The notes below the pieces were generated by a model that worked only from the letters and a program-made list of their open reading frames with translations, was not told the DNA's origin and searched no databases. The position numbers were made by a program, and so were the translations under genes. This document shows positions 46,337 through 53,968 of a stretch of DNA of 63,350 bases, piece by piece. Origin of the DNA: an uncultured Methanobrevibacter sp. (GTDB lineage Archaea > Methanobacteriota > Methanobacteria > Methanobacteriales > Methanobacteriaceae); contig NZ_CAMVTE010000013.1 in assembly GCF_947170395.1 (NCBI RefSeq), forward strand, positions 1-63,350. The letters run 5' to 3'. The first letter of the stretch is position 1. Each line of letters opens with the position of its first letter.

Positions 46337-47173
46337 CTATAAAATGTATAATAAGCTAATCAATACAGCAAACAATACTGATATCAAATCGTCTCCTGAT
46401 TCAGTTATATTTGCAGTACTGTTTTGTGGATTGTTAATGTCCCTATTGTTTTTGAAGATATCTTGAGGCATTTCAGCGAGATTGTTATCACCTGTCATAC
46501 CGTCTAATGCACAGCTAGGGCAGTTGAATGCTAATGAAAAGCATTTGCAGACATCATCCCAGTCTTCATCCCATTCGGATTCATCTTCCCAGTCATCAAA
46601 GAAGGTATCCCAGTCAGTATCATCAAGATCTTCGCCATCCCAATCGTCAAGGTCTTCATCATCTTCCCAATCATCAAAGAAGGTATCCCAATCGATATCG
46701 TCTGAGTCATCTTCCCAGTCATCAAAGAAAGTGTCCCAGTCGATATCGTCTTCATCATCTTCCCAGTCATCAAAGAATGTGTCCCAGTTGATATCGTCTT
46801 CATCATCTTCCCAGTCATCAAAGAATGTGTCCCAGTTGATATCGTCTTCATCATCTTCCCAGTCATCAAAGAAAGTGTCCCAGTCGATATCGTCAAGATC
46901 TTCATCGTCTTGCCAATCAATATCGTCTGAGTCATCTTTCCAGTCATCAAAGAAAGTGTCCCAGTCGATATCGTCTGAGTCATCTTCCCAGTCAAGCTCA
47001 TCATCCCATTCGTCAATGTCATCATCAGATTCCAAATCTGCATTGTCATCTGAAATGTAAATTTCATAACTCTCACTATTTAAATCATCAACGTCTGATG
47101 CGGATATTGCGCCGATGCATGTAAATAGGACTATTGAAAGCAGTAATATTGCAAAAATTTTTTCTGGTTTCAT
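46337..47173 (-). CDS. Secreted acidic repeat protein with calcium-loop-like units
   Basis: 278 residues. A signal peptide (residues 1-25, ending ISASD) leads to about 170 residues that are nearly all Asp, Glu and Trp. Seven copies of D-I-[DN]-W-D-T-F-F-D-D-W-[EK] recur, mostly every 16 residues. Positions 1, 3, 5, 9 and 12 are acidic (or Asn) and position 8 is hydrophobic, the spacing of an EF-hand-type calcium loop, although Thr replaces the usual Gly at 6. After the repeats come four cysteines (VCKCFSLAFNCPSC, about 210-223) and a C-terminal hydrophobic segment (ISVLFAVLISLLYIL) that may anchor it. It should sit on the outer surface and bind divalent cations. GAGGT precedes the ATG. Function is inferred; I know no described family. 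Confidence 0.75.
   Translation of the reverse strand: MKPEKIFAILLLSIVLFTCIGAISASDVDDLNSESYEIYISDDNADLESDDDIDEWDDELDWEDDSDDIDWDTFFDDWKDDSDDIDWQDDEDLDDIDWDTFFDDWEDDEDDINWDTFFDDWEDDEDDINWDTFFDDWEDDEDDIDWDTFFDDWEDDSDDIDWDTFFDDWEDDEDLDDWDGEDLDDTDWDTFFDDWEDESEWDEDWDDVCKCFSLAFNCPSCALDGMTGDNNLAEMPQDIFKNNRDINNPQNSTANITESGDDLISVLFAVLISLLYIL
46591..46966 (-). repeat. 48-bp tandem repeat array inside the acidic protein gene
   Basis: Units containing AGTCATCAAAGAA occur at about 46591, 46670, 46717, 46765, 46813, 46861 and 46941. Those from 46717 to 46861 are exactly 48 bp apart and almost identical, encoding 16 residues each. The others are separated by longer or shorter spacers. The regular core looks like recent slippage or unequal recombination, so copy number may vary between strains. 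Confidence 0.85.
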
Positions 47174-47300
47174 TTTTTACCTCATTATCTTAAAAATTTT
47201 TACAAGTAATAGTTTGACATGACATATAATAAATCAGTGAAAGTGTTTTCTTTATGGGTGATTTGAAAAGTTAAAAAAAAGAGATAAAAAAATAGAAAAA

Positions 47301-47319
47301 ATAGAGGAAAAACCTCTAT
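47301..47319 (-). terminator. Hairpin terminator of the purine permease gene
   Basis: On the minus strand ATAGAGG, loop TTTTT, CCTCTAT form a 7-bp stem overlapping the stop codon, followed by TTTTTCTATTTTTTTATC. Confidence 0.65.
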
Positions 47320-48653
47320 AATCCGAAGAACAGATATATTAAGAATACTATAAAGAGTACCCATACCAATGGGCTCATTTCTTTAGCTTTACCGGTTGCA
47401 GCAGCAACGATTGTGTATGTGATGAAACCAAATGCAATACCAAGGGATATTGAATATGATAGAACCATCATGATGATTGTCATGAATACTGCAGCAACGA
47501 TTGCAAGGTTGTCCCATTCGATGTCTTTAATTTGAACAAACATCAATATACCTACGGTTACCAAAGCTGCTGTGGTAACAGAAGATGTAAATAATGCAAG
47601 AACGGTAGGAGCAAAGAATACTGAAAGGATGAACAAGATTCCAGTAACGATAGCTGTAAGACCGGTTCTTCCTCCAAGACAGATACCTGTTGCACTTTCA
47701 ACATATGCGGTAATGGTACTTGATCCGAATATTGCACCAACGATTCCGCCTAATGCGTCGCTGATGAAAGCTCTGTTGATTCCTTCGGTTGTTCCATCTT
47801 CTTTTTCATATCCACATTCTTTTGCAAGAGGAATAAGTGTTCCTGTAGTATCAAAGAATGTAACGAAAAGAAGGGAGAATAAAATCATTATTAAACTTGG
47901 AATGTTTTGGAAAAGTTCTCCGAATCCTGATGCGAATCCTGCAAATACGCTGAAATCAAGGTCAAATGATATCCATTGAGCCGGTAATGATGGCAGTACT
48001 CCATCAGCAGTGCCTAATCCTGCAAGTGATAGGATAACACCTATAATGGCAGTAATAAGCAGACCGACAAATACGGATGCAGGAACTTCACGTACATATA
48101 AGATTAATGTGATTGCAATACCCACTAATGCAAGCAATATTGGTGCGGAGGTTAAAGGACCTAAAGTAACAAGAGTTGATGGGCTGGCGGCTATGATTCC
48201 GGCATTTGCAAGACCTAAAAATGCCAAGAAGAAACCGATACCTGCACCGATAGCGAGTTTCAAGTCTTTAGGAATAGTGTTTAGAATAGCTTCCCTTAAT
48301 CCGACAAGAGTAATGATTAAAAAGAGTACGCTTGATAAGAATACTGCAGCGAGTGCTGCTTGCCATGAAAGACCCATACCTAAAACAATAGTATAGGTGA
48401 AAAGTGCGTTCAGTCCCATTCCCGGAGCAAGTCCAACTGGATAATTGGATAATAGCCCCATTATTATACAGGCTATACCTGATGCAAGAGCAGTTGCAAT
48501 AAATACGCCTGAAAGTGACATTCCGGTTTCAGACAACATTCCTGGGTTTACACCTAAAATATAGGACATAGGTAGAAATGTTGTGATACCTGCTATAATT
48601 TCAGTTTTAAAGTCAGTTTTATTTTCATCTAACTTAAACAATTTATTTAACAT
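47316..48653 (-). CDS. Purine permease, AzgA/PbuG-like (NCS2)
   Basis: 445 residues with about twelve membrane segments. It imports purine bases such as hypoxanthine, guanine or adenine with a cation. Family signatures are EIIAGITTFLPMSYILGVNP, YPVGLAPGMGLNALF (about 78-92), FFDTTGTLIPLAKECGY and the acidic-loop region GSSTITAYVESATGI. ATG 48653 is chosen because GAGATGTT lies just ahead and the family starts there; GTG or ATG further out is unlikely. It is monocistronic and divergent from the mntP-like gene across about 215 bases. Confidence 0.92.
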   Translation of the reverse strand: MLNKLFKLDENKTDFKTEIIAGITTFLPMSYILGVNPGMLSETGMSLSGVFIATALASGIACIIMGLLSNYPVGLAPGMGLNALFTYTIVLGMGLSWQAALAAVFLSSVLFLIITLVGLREAILNTIPKDLKLAIGAGIGFFLAFLGLANAGIIAASPSTLVTLGPLTSAPILLALVGIAITLILYVREVPASVFVGLLITAIIGVILSLAGLGTADGVLPSLPAQWISFDLDFSVFAGFASGFGELFQNIPSLIMILFSLLFVTFFDTTGTLIPLAKECGYEKEDGTTEGINRAFISDALGGIVGAIFGSSTITAYVESATGICLGGRTGLTAIVTGILFILSVFFAPTVLALFTSSVTTAALVTVGILMFVQIKDIEWDNLAIVAAVFMTIIMMVLSYSISLGIAFGFITYTIVAAATGKAKEMSPLVWVLFIVFLIYLFFGL

Positions 48654-48869
48654 ATAACATCTCATTTTCCTATAGTATTACTTTCATCGTTATGTAAATA
48701 TAAAGTATTCGATATGAAATTCAATATATATCATTTTTAACATAATTTCATTCGAAAATAACTGATATTGTTGATGCAACATATTAGTATAATCATGTAA
48801 GTTGAATATTATTAATTTGAATAGAATTTTTCAATAATTATTTAAGATTGTTTAACAAAATAATAAACA

Positions 48870-49421
48870 ATGGCATTCAATTTAATATCAACATTTCTAA
48901 TTGCAATAGCGCTGGCAATGGATGCATTCAGTGTATCTATGACGAAGGGTTTTACGCAGAAAAATCTCACCGCTTCACAAATCTTATTTTACGGTTTATT
49001 TTTCGGTGGGTTTCAGGCTTTCATGCCCATTTTAGGATACTTCTTTGGCAATTTCATATCAGCATTCATCGCATCACTTGCTTCAGTTGTTGGATTTGTT
49101 CTTCTTTTGGCCATCGGACTTAACATGATTCGTGAAAGTCTGGGCGATGATGATGAAATCACTGATAATTTTTCCTTTAAGGAAGTCACACTTTTGGCTG
49201 TTGCAACAAGCATTGACGCATTTGCGGTTGGAATTACAATAGCTTTAATAAAAGATCCGATTTGGATATCTGCTCTAATTATAGGCATTGTGGCGTTTGC
49301 ATTCAGCATTGCAGGAATATTCATCGGCAAAAAAATAGGCGATTACGTCGGAAACAGATTCCAGATATTGGGTGGAGTCATTCTGATACTAATCGGAATT
49401 AAAATTCTTTTAGGATTATAA
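48870..49421 (+). CDS. mntP: Manganese exporter, MntP family
   Basis: 183 residues and six membrane segments, the standard MntP size. The family's duplicated aspartate helices are clear: IALAMDAFSVSMTKG near residue 14 and VATSIDAFAVGITIAL near residue 112. It should pump Mn2+ out. No ribosome binding site precedes the ATG; a TATA-like ATTATTTA near 48837 would put the transcript start next to the ATG, so the message may be leaderless. A strong hairpin terminator follows. With the CDF transporter at 5.6 kb this gives two candidate manganese exporters in the window. Confidence 0.88.
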   Translation: MAFNLISTFLIAIALAMDAFSVSMTKGFTQKNLTASQILFYGLFFGGFQAFMPILGYFFGNFISAFIASLASVVGFVLLLAIGLNMIRESLGDDDEITDNFSFKEVTLLAVATSIDAFAVGITIALIKDPIWISALIIGIVAFAFSIAGIFIGKKIGDYVGNRFQILGGVILILIGIKILLGL

Positions 49422-49433
49422 AAAAAGTTGTTG

Positions 49434-49455
49434 TTCACCGGCTTGCGCCAGTGAA
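49434..49455. terminator. Hairpin terminator between convergent genes
   Basis: TTCACCGGC, loop TTGC, GCCAGTGAA form a 9-bp stem with one mismatch. T-rich runs lie on both sides when read on the appropriate strand, so it can end both the mntP-like gene and the convergent secreted-protein gene. Confidence 0.75.
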
Positions 49456-49469
49456 TGAATTAAAGTTTT

Positions 49470-50465
49470 TTATTTTTTTCTGATTTTTCTTACAATATAA
49501 TATGACGCATATGCCACAGCTGCAACAACAATTGCCACTATAACAAAGCTGACCATAGTAAGGAAATTGAATGAACCCAGGGTCTTTTGGCTGTCAAATG
49601 TGATGTTTCCCAAACTTGTGTAGTTGGGAGCAATCGGAATGTCCCCAGCTTGGATTACATTTCCTGTGAAATTGACGTTGTCTGCAAGGTCTCCTGTAGT
49701 CATTCCCCAGTAGGAGCCGTCATCGTTTGAAAGATAGACATTTGTTACGTTCTTATCGCCTTCGCAGGTAAACTCAAAAGTTGTAACGTCCCTTCTTGTA
49801 AGACCGAACCCATCGGAAATTGCCAGTCTGTTCATGGTTGCGATTTTATCGGTTGCATTGGCAAGAACATCACCGGATCTGAAGTAAGTGTATCTGTTCG
49901 GAATTGAAATGTAGTCATTCGGCTCCAGTTTTCCTGTAAAGTGGGTGGTTGCTGTTGCAATACCGTAGTTTCCGTTAGGCGCCTTGATGACAACGTGGCC
50001 CAGTTTGTATGCTGCCTTGATTTCCTGAATCTGTTCCAGGCCGTCTTCCGGAATGCTGTTGTCGTCTGTAATCATTCCTGCTGTGATGTTTTCAATCTTT
50101 TCATTGTCAACACCGTCATCGATTCCGCCGTAACCGATTACCCAGCCATCACTGGTAATGATTACCTGGCAGAAATAACCTCCGGATGTCTTATACTGTT
50201 TGATGGCTTCCTTTCCGTGCCAATCGATTTTTTCTATATAGATGTCAGCATAGTTTTCTGCATCTCTTCTAAATGACATTATACTGTTGTTTCCCTCCAA
50301 CTGCAATACAACAGAACAACATCCTGTCATGTCTGATTCATTGTTATTTTCTATTATGCTTTGTATGTCATGGATATTCTGTTGTGAGGATGTTGCGCTT
50401 ACAGCTATTAGGGAAGAAAACAATACTATTATGCCTAATATTAATATACTCTTTTTAAAATTCAT
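49470..50465 (-). CDS. Secreted anchored protein, possible Ntn-hydrolase relative
   Basis: 331 residues. A signal peptide (1-24, ILGIIVLFSSLIAVSA) leads to an outer domain and a C-terminal membrane helix (about 300-322) with a basic end (YYIVRKIRKK). Near residue 48 is G-C-C-S-V-V-L-Q, followed 16 residues later by S-F-R-R-D. GHVVIKAPNGNYGIAT and NRYTYFRSGDV come in the second half. A paralogue at 53969 keeps all of these. A Cys followed about 16-18 residues later by R-x-D resembles the layout of Cys-dependent Ntn-hydrolases such as choloylglycine hydrolases, but this is only a weak likeness. It may be a surface amidase; the function is otherwise unknown. Confidence 0.65.
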   Translation of the reverse strand: MNFKKSILILGIIVLFSSLIAVSATSSQQNIHDIQSIIENNNESDMTGCCSVVLQLEGNNSIMSFRRDAENYADIYIEKIDWHGKEAIKQYKTSGGYFCQVIITSDGWVIGYGGIDDGVDNEKIENITAGMITDDNSIPEDGLEQIQEIKAAYKLGHVVIKAPNGNYGIATATTHFTGKLEPNDYISIPNRYTYFRSGDVLANATDKIATMNRLAISDGFGLTRRDVTTFEFTCEGDKNVTNVYLSNDDGSYWGMTTGDLADNVNFTGNVIQAGDIPIAPNYTSLGNITFDSQKTLGSFNFLTMVSFVIVAIVVAAVAYASYYIVRKIRKK

Positions 50466-50818
50466 AAAATCCTCTTAAATAACCAAATTTTAATAAAAAA
50501 GATAACTAACGTTATACTAATATATTGCTTTAATTTACTATATAAAGTATTGTATTTTTCAGATTTCCGTAAAATAGACATGCTAAAATTATGGGTTTGT
50601 TTAAAATTTTTGTCCTGAAATTGCTGTTTTTGCAAGTGTTTAAATATTGCGGTTAATACCATCTGTTGTGCAGGTCTGTAAAATTGCTTTGAGTATGTAA
50701 AATTGTTCCCACATAAAAGTGCTTAATTTAAATAATAAGACAAACTAACACTTTATTTAGGAAATTAAGTAATTTCAAATCATTTTGAGGTAAATATTGT
50801 TCTAAGCGTGTAAAAAAG
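50466..50818. other. Divergent intergenic region without a gene
   Basis: About 350 A+T-rich bases between the starts of the secreted-protein gene and the nucleotidyltransferase gene. It should hold both promoters, but I see no convincing palindrome, RNA gene or open frame with a ribosome binding site. Confidence 0.5.
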
Positions 50819-51580
50819 ATGATTGAAATGTTGGAAAAATCACAAATTATAGATATATTGAATGATCTTGAGATGGAAGAGGAAATTGAAATACTCTATG
50901 CCTGCGAAGCCGGAAGCAGGATATGGGGATTTGCAGGCGAAGAATCGGATTATGACGTCAGATTCATATACAAAAAAGCCAATGCAAGGGATTATCTCTC
51001 ACTGAAAGATGACCGAGGAGTCATTGAACTTGCAGGTGACGGGATTGATATAGTCGGATGGGACATTAAAAAGGCATTGAAGATGCATTTCAAAAGCAAT
51101 CCCCAGTTAAGGGAGTGGCTGATTTCACCTGAAGTCTACATTGACAATGGAGTTGAAGGGATTTTTGATGATTTGGGAGGATTTGATACAAATATCCTGA
51201 AAAATCATTATTTAAATGTGGCACTAAAGCATTGGAAGAGATATTCAGGTCTTGAATTTGGTAATGTTAAAATCAAAAAGTATCTATATGTAATACGTTC
51301 TATACTGTCATGGAATCTGCTGAATAGCAGAATAGATCCTCCACTCAGCATTCAGGATTTGTTGGATAATCCCCATTGTGAGGTCAGTTCAGACATTAAC
51401 GAAGCAATATTTAATCTGATAGAATATATTCAATATGGCTCTAAATTCAGTGAACAGACAATTTTTAAATTGAATAATTTTATCCTGAATTCACTTAATA
51501 GCATGAATAAAGTTAAAAGTGAATCTGTAAAAGACATTGATATGTATGATGAAAGGTTTAGGCTTTTGATGTACAGGTGA
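50819..51580 (+). CDS. Predicted nucleotidyltransferase (YcgL/COG3541-like)
   Basis: 253 residues. The nucleotidyltransferase core lies at about residues 22-50: YACEAGSRIWGFAGEESDYDVRFIY, with G-S-R-x-[WY]-G and the metal-binding D-Y-D-V-R. The rest is helical and fits the YcgL-type group of stand-alone nucleotidyltransferases, whose targets are unknown. ATG 50819 or 50828 may be the start. The small ORF at 51585 begins five bases after the stop and its ribosome binding site (GGTG) lies inside the end of this gene, so the two are one unit. Confidence 0.8.
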   Translation: MIEMLEKSQIIDILNDLEMEEEIEILYACEAGSRIWGFAGEESDYDVRFIYKKANARDYLSLKDDRGVIELAGDGIDIVGWDIKKALKMHFKSNPQLREWLISPEVYIDNGVEGIFDDLGGFDTNILKNHYLNVALKHWKRYSGLEFGNVKIKKYLYVIRSILSWNLLNSRIDPPLSIQDLLDNPHCEVSSDINEAIFNLIEYIQYGSKFSEQTIFKLNNFILNSLNSMNKVKSESVKDIDMYDERFRLLMYR

Positions 51581-51584
51581 TGAC

Positions 51585-51719
51585 ATGATTGATTTTGATA
51601 AAATTGCTGAAATAACATTCTTGGTTATGGACCAAAATCAGGTATTGATTTTTGACAATGGCATGATAGTTGATAGAAATAATCTGGGCGAATTCATAAA
51701 TTACCAGTTTGATGCATAA
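51585..51719 (+). CDS. Small 44-residue protein downstream of the nucleotidyltransferase
   Basis: An ATG at 51585 lies exactly five bases after GGTG at 51576-51579, the genome's standard spacing, and opens 44 codons beginning MIDFDKIAEITFLVMDQNQ and ending in YQFDA before TAA 51717-51719. The composition is acidic and strand-rich. It could be a small partner, for example a regulator or antitoxin-like peptide of the nucleotidyltransferase, or the remnant of a longer gene. Judged by its translation signal and position it is probably expressed; no homologue is recognised. Confidence 0.55.
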   Translation: MIDFDKIAEITFLVMDQNQVLIFDNGMIVDRNNLGEFINYQFDA

Positions 51720-51858
51720 AAATAACGTATTTGAATTTAACCATATATATGGTGCATAGTAAATTTAGGAACTTTTTATTTTTCGTTTGATGTTAAAAAT
51801 ATCTGGAGCCTATGATGCTATAAAAATATTAAATAAGCACAAAAATAGATTATATAAT

Positions 51859-53361
51859 ATGAATATATATGATAATAAACGAAATGAATTAATCGGAAAA
51901 ATCTTATTTTTACTAAGCATTATAATTTCGGCAGTAATGATATGTATAATTTTCAAAATGCCATTTTTGGAACATGATGAATGGTTTACAAAAGGAATTA
52001 TACAATTGTCATTCAAGCAAATGGTTAGCATTACCGCAATTGATGTCCATCCGCCGTTATTTTACATAATCTTAAAGATACCTATGAAAATTTTGGCTAT
52101 GCTGAATATCAGTTATGATCTTGTAACCCTAATGAAATTCATGTCTGTTTTACCCTTGTTTATTTTATTTGTAATTGGAGCAACAAAGATCCGCAGGGAT
52201 TACGGATGGCTGACAGCCGGATTTTTTACTTTTACACTGGTGTCTATGGCAAGTTTTTTTAGGGTATTTCTAATAGCAAGGATGTACAGCTGGGCAATAC
52301 TGTTTTTGGTCTTATGTTTTTTATGCGTATGTAACATTTTAAAAGAATCTGATTACAAGTCATGGATTTTACTTACAGTATTTTCTGTTTTAGGAGCGTA
52401 TACTCATTATTTTACTGCAATATCTATAGTTTTAATATATCTGATATTGTTTGTAAATATTCTCTTTAACAAAAATCTGGGATTTGACAAGAAAGAGGAT
52501 TTGAAAAAATGGTTTGTTTGCGTTGTTTTAGGAATCATAATGTATGTACCTTGGCTAGTTAGTCTTTTTGGACAATTAAAAAGTGTTCACAAAAGTCATT
52601 GGCTTCCAAGTGTTGACATCAATCTGGTAATTACTTCACTGTCATCAGTATTTACCAATAATCTGGAGCTATTTTTGTTAAATGTAGTATGTGCTATAGT
52701 CATATTGGCTGTAACAGTGTTAGTTTTAAGTAAATATCTAAAATCACCTTCTAAAAAGAATTTTTATCTGCTTATGGGTATGTCCGTGTTTATTACTACA
52801 TTAGCATTGGCTATTGTGATATCATTGGTATTTAAACCTATAATTTTGGAGAGGTATTTTGTTCCTTCAATAGCACTTGTTTGGCTAAGCATTTCAATAT
52901 TGATGTCTGAAATTGATTTCAAGAAGTTAGCATTGCCTATTATAATTGTTGTACTGCTATTTGGTGCTTATAATATTATGGATGAGATTTCTGTAATAGA
53001 TGAAAATTACAATAAAACACTAGAGACTTATGAATTTTTGGACAGTATTGATAACAACAATTCAATAGTTATTATTGATGGTATGCAGAAATATATGAGA
53101 TTTGACAATGAAATTAACAATGCCACCAAATTTTATGCATATCAGATGAATAATGAAACACATAAATCGCCTTACATCAAACTGCTTAAAATTAAAGATA
53201 AGAAGTTTAATATTCCTGATGATATAAATTCAAGCGGCGGTAAAGATATTTATCTTTTGGTAGATGGAAGTCGGAAATTAAACAATACTGATGTGGAATT
53301 TGACAGACTATTCAATATTCACAGTTCCACGTTCTATAAAATCAAAACAAAATCTGTTTAA
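51859..53361 (+). CDS. GT-C type membrane glycosyltransferase (GT39/ArnT-like)
   Basis: 500 residues from ATG 51859, where the N-terminus (MNIYDNKRNELIGKILFLLS) aligns with the paralogue at 34396. About ten membrane segments. The outer-loop signature is E-H-D-E-W-F (about residue 39) and ITAIDVHPPLFYI (about 60). A start at ATG 51790 is possible and would add 23 residues. Base composition is more A+T-rich than in the two paralogues, so it may have a different history or lie in an acquired segment. A hairpin terminator follows. It should transfer a lipid-linked sugar on the outer face. Confidence 0.78.
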   Translation: MNIYDNKRNELIGKILFLLSIIISAVMICIIFKMPFLEHDEWFTKGIIQLSFKQMVSITAIDVHPPLFYIILKIPMKILAMLNISYDLVTLMKFMSVLPLFILFVIGATKIRRDYGWLTAGFFTFTLVSMASFFRVFLIARMYSWAILFLVLCFLCVCNILKESDYKSWILLTVFSVLGAYTHYFTAISIVLIYLILFVNILFNKNLGFDKKEDLKKWFVCVVLGIIMYVPWLVSLFGQLKSVHKSHWLPSVDINLVITSLSSVFTNNLELFLLNVVCAIVILAVTVLVLSKYLKSPSKKNFYLLMGMSVFITTLALAIVISLVFKPIILERYFVPSIALVWLSISILMSEIDFKKLALPIIIVVLLFGAYNIMDEISVIDENYNKTLETYEFLDSIDNNNSIVIIDGMQKYMRFDNEINNATKFYAYQMNNETHKSPYIKLLKIKDKKFNIPDDINSSGGKDIYLLVDGSRKLNNTDVEFDRLFNIHSSTFYKIKTKSV

Positions 53362-53387
53362 TCCGGAATTTGTTTTTCCGGTTTAAA
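53357..53387 (+). terminator. Hairpin and U-run terminator
   Basis: TTTAATCCGGAA and TTCCGGTTTAAA pair over 12 bases with one mismatch around a short T-rich loop. A long run of T and A (TTTTTATTTTATTTTTTTTT) follows. The stem starts inside the stop codon of the GT-C gene. Confidence 0.75.
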
Positions 53388-53968
53388 TTTTTATTTTATT
53401 TTTTTTTAAATTTTATAAAAATTAATAAATTTTATAAAAAATACCTATTTTTAAGGGTTATTTAATAATAAAAAAGTATAATATCCTCTAAATTTATTTT
53501 ATTTATTCTTATAATTTGTTATATTATATTTAACTGTTAAATTAATGGTTATATCATTATTAAATGATGTAAATTGATTTTTTTTAGTAAAATTCTTGTT
53601 AGTGTGATATTACTATAGTCGGAAAAGTATTTCCGTATATTATCCATAAATATGTATTAATGTATATAATAGTTATAGTAGTATTTTATCTATTATAACT
53701 ATTAATATTATAATTATATATTTGAGTATTATAGTAATATTACCACTAATTGTATTATTAGATAAATCCATATTTACAGTTATACAGATAATTTATATTT
53801 AACTTATTTCTGTAAATACAGAAACATATATTAATACATATTTTACTATTTATACTCAAGTAATATTAAGAAAATGCTATAAATCAACTGCTACATATAT
53901 ATCAAGCTAGTGATTTTTGCTATTTTCTTCAATAATTACGATTTTTTTATAAATTTTCATGAAATTTA
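53388..53968. other. A+T-rich convergent gap with several palindromes
   Basis: About 580 bases between the 3' ends of two convergent genes, nearly all A and T, with no open frame I believe. It holds CGGAAA-AGTA-TTTCCG (53620-53635), a 15-bp-arm hairpin with one wobble pair (TAATAGTTATAGTAG, 53667-53704), the palindrome GTAATATTAC (53734-53743) and TTTCTGTA-AA-TACAGAAA (53807-53824). Its purpose is unknown. Confidence 0.6.

Noticed and set aside
46482-47060. Serine-rich 192-residue open frame opposite the acidic repeat gene
   Set aside because: It is the mirror of the Asp/Trp repeat codons; it has no ribosome binding site and the opposite strand has a signal peptide, start signal and sensible product.
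48770-48780. GTTGATGCAAC upstream of mntP as a second MarR operator
   Set aside because: It resembles GTTGTCAATGCAAC of the flavodoxin operator only in the ends; such short matches are expected by chance.
53388-53968. Replication origin in the A+T-rich gap
   Set aside because: No orc1/cdc6 gene is nearby and I see no origin recognition box repeats; the palindromes differ from one another.
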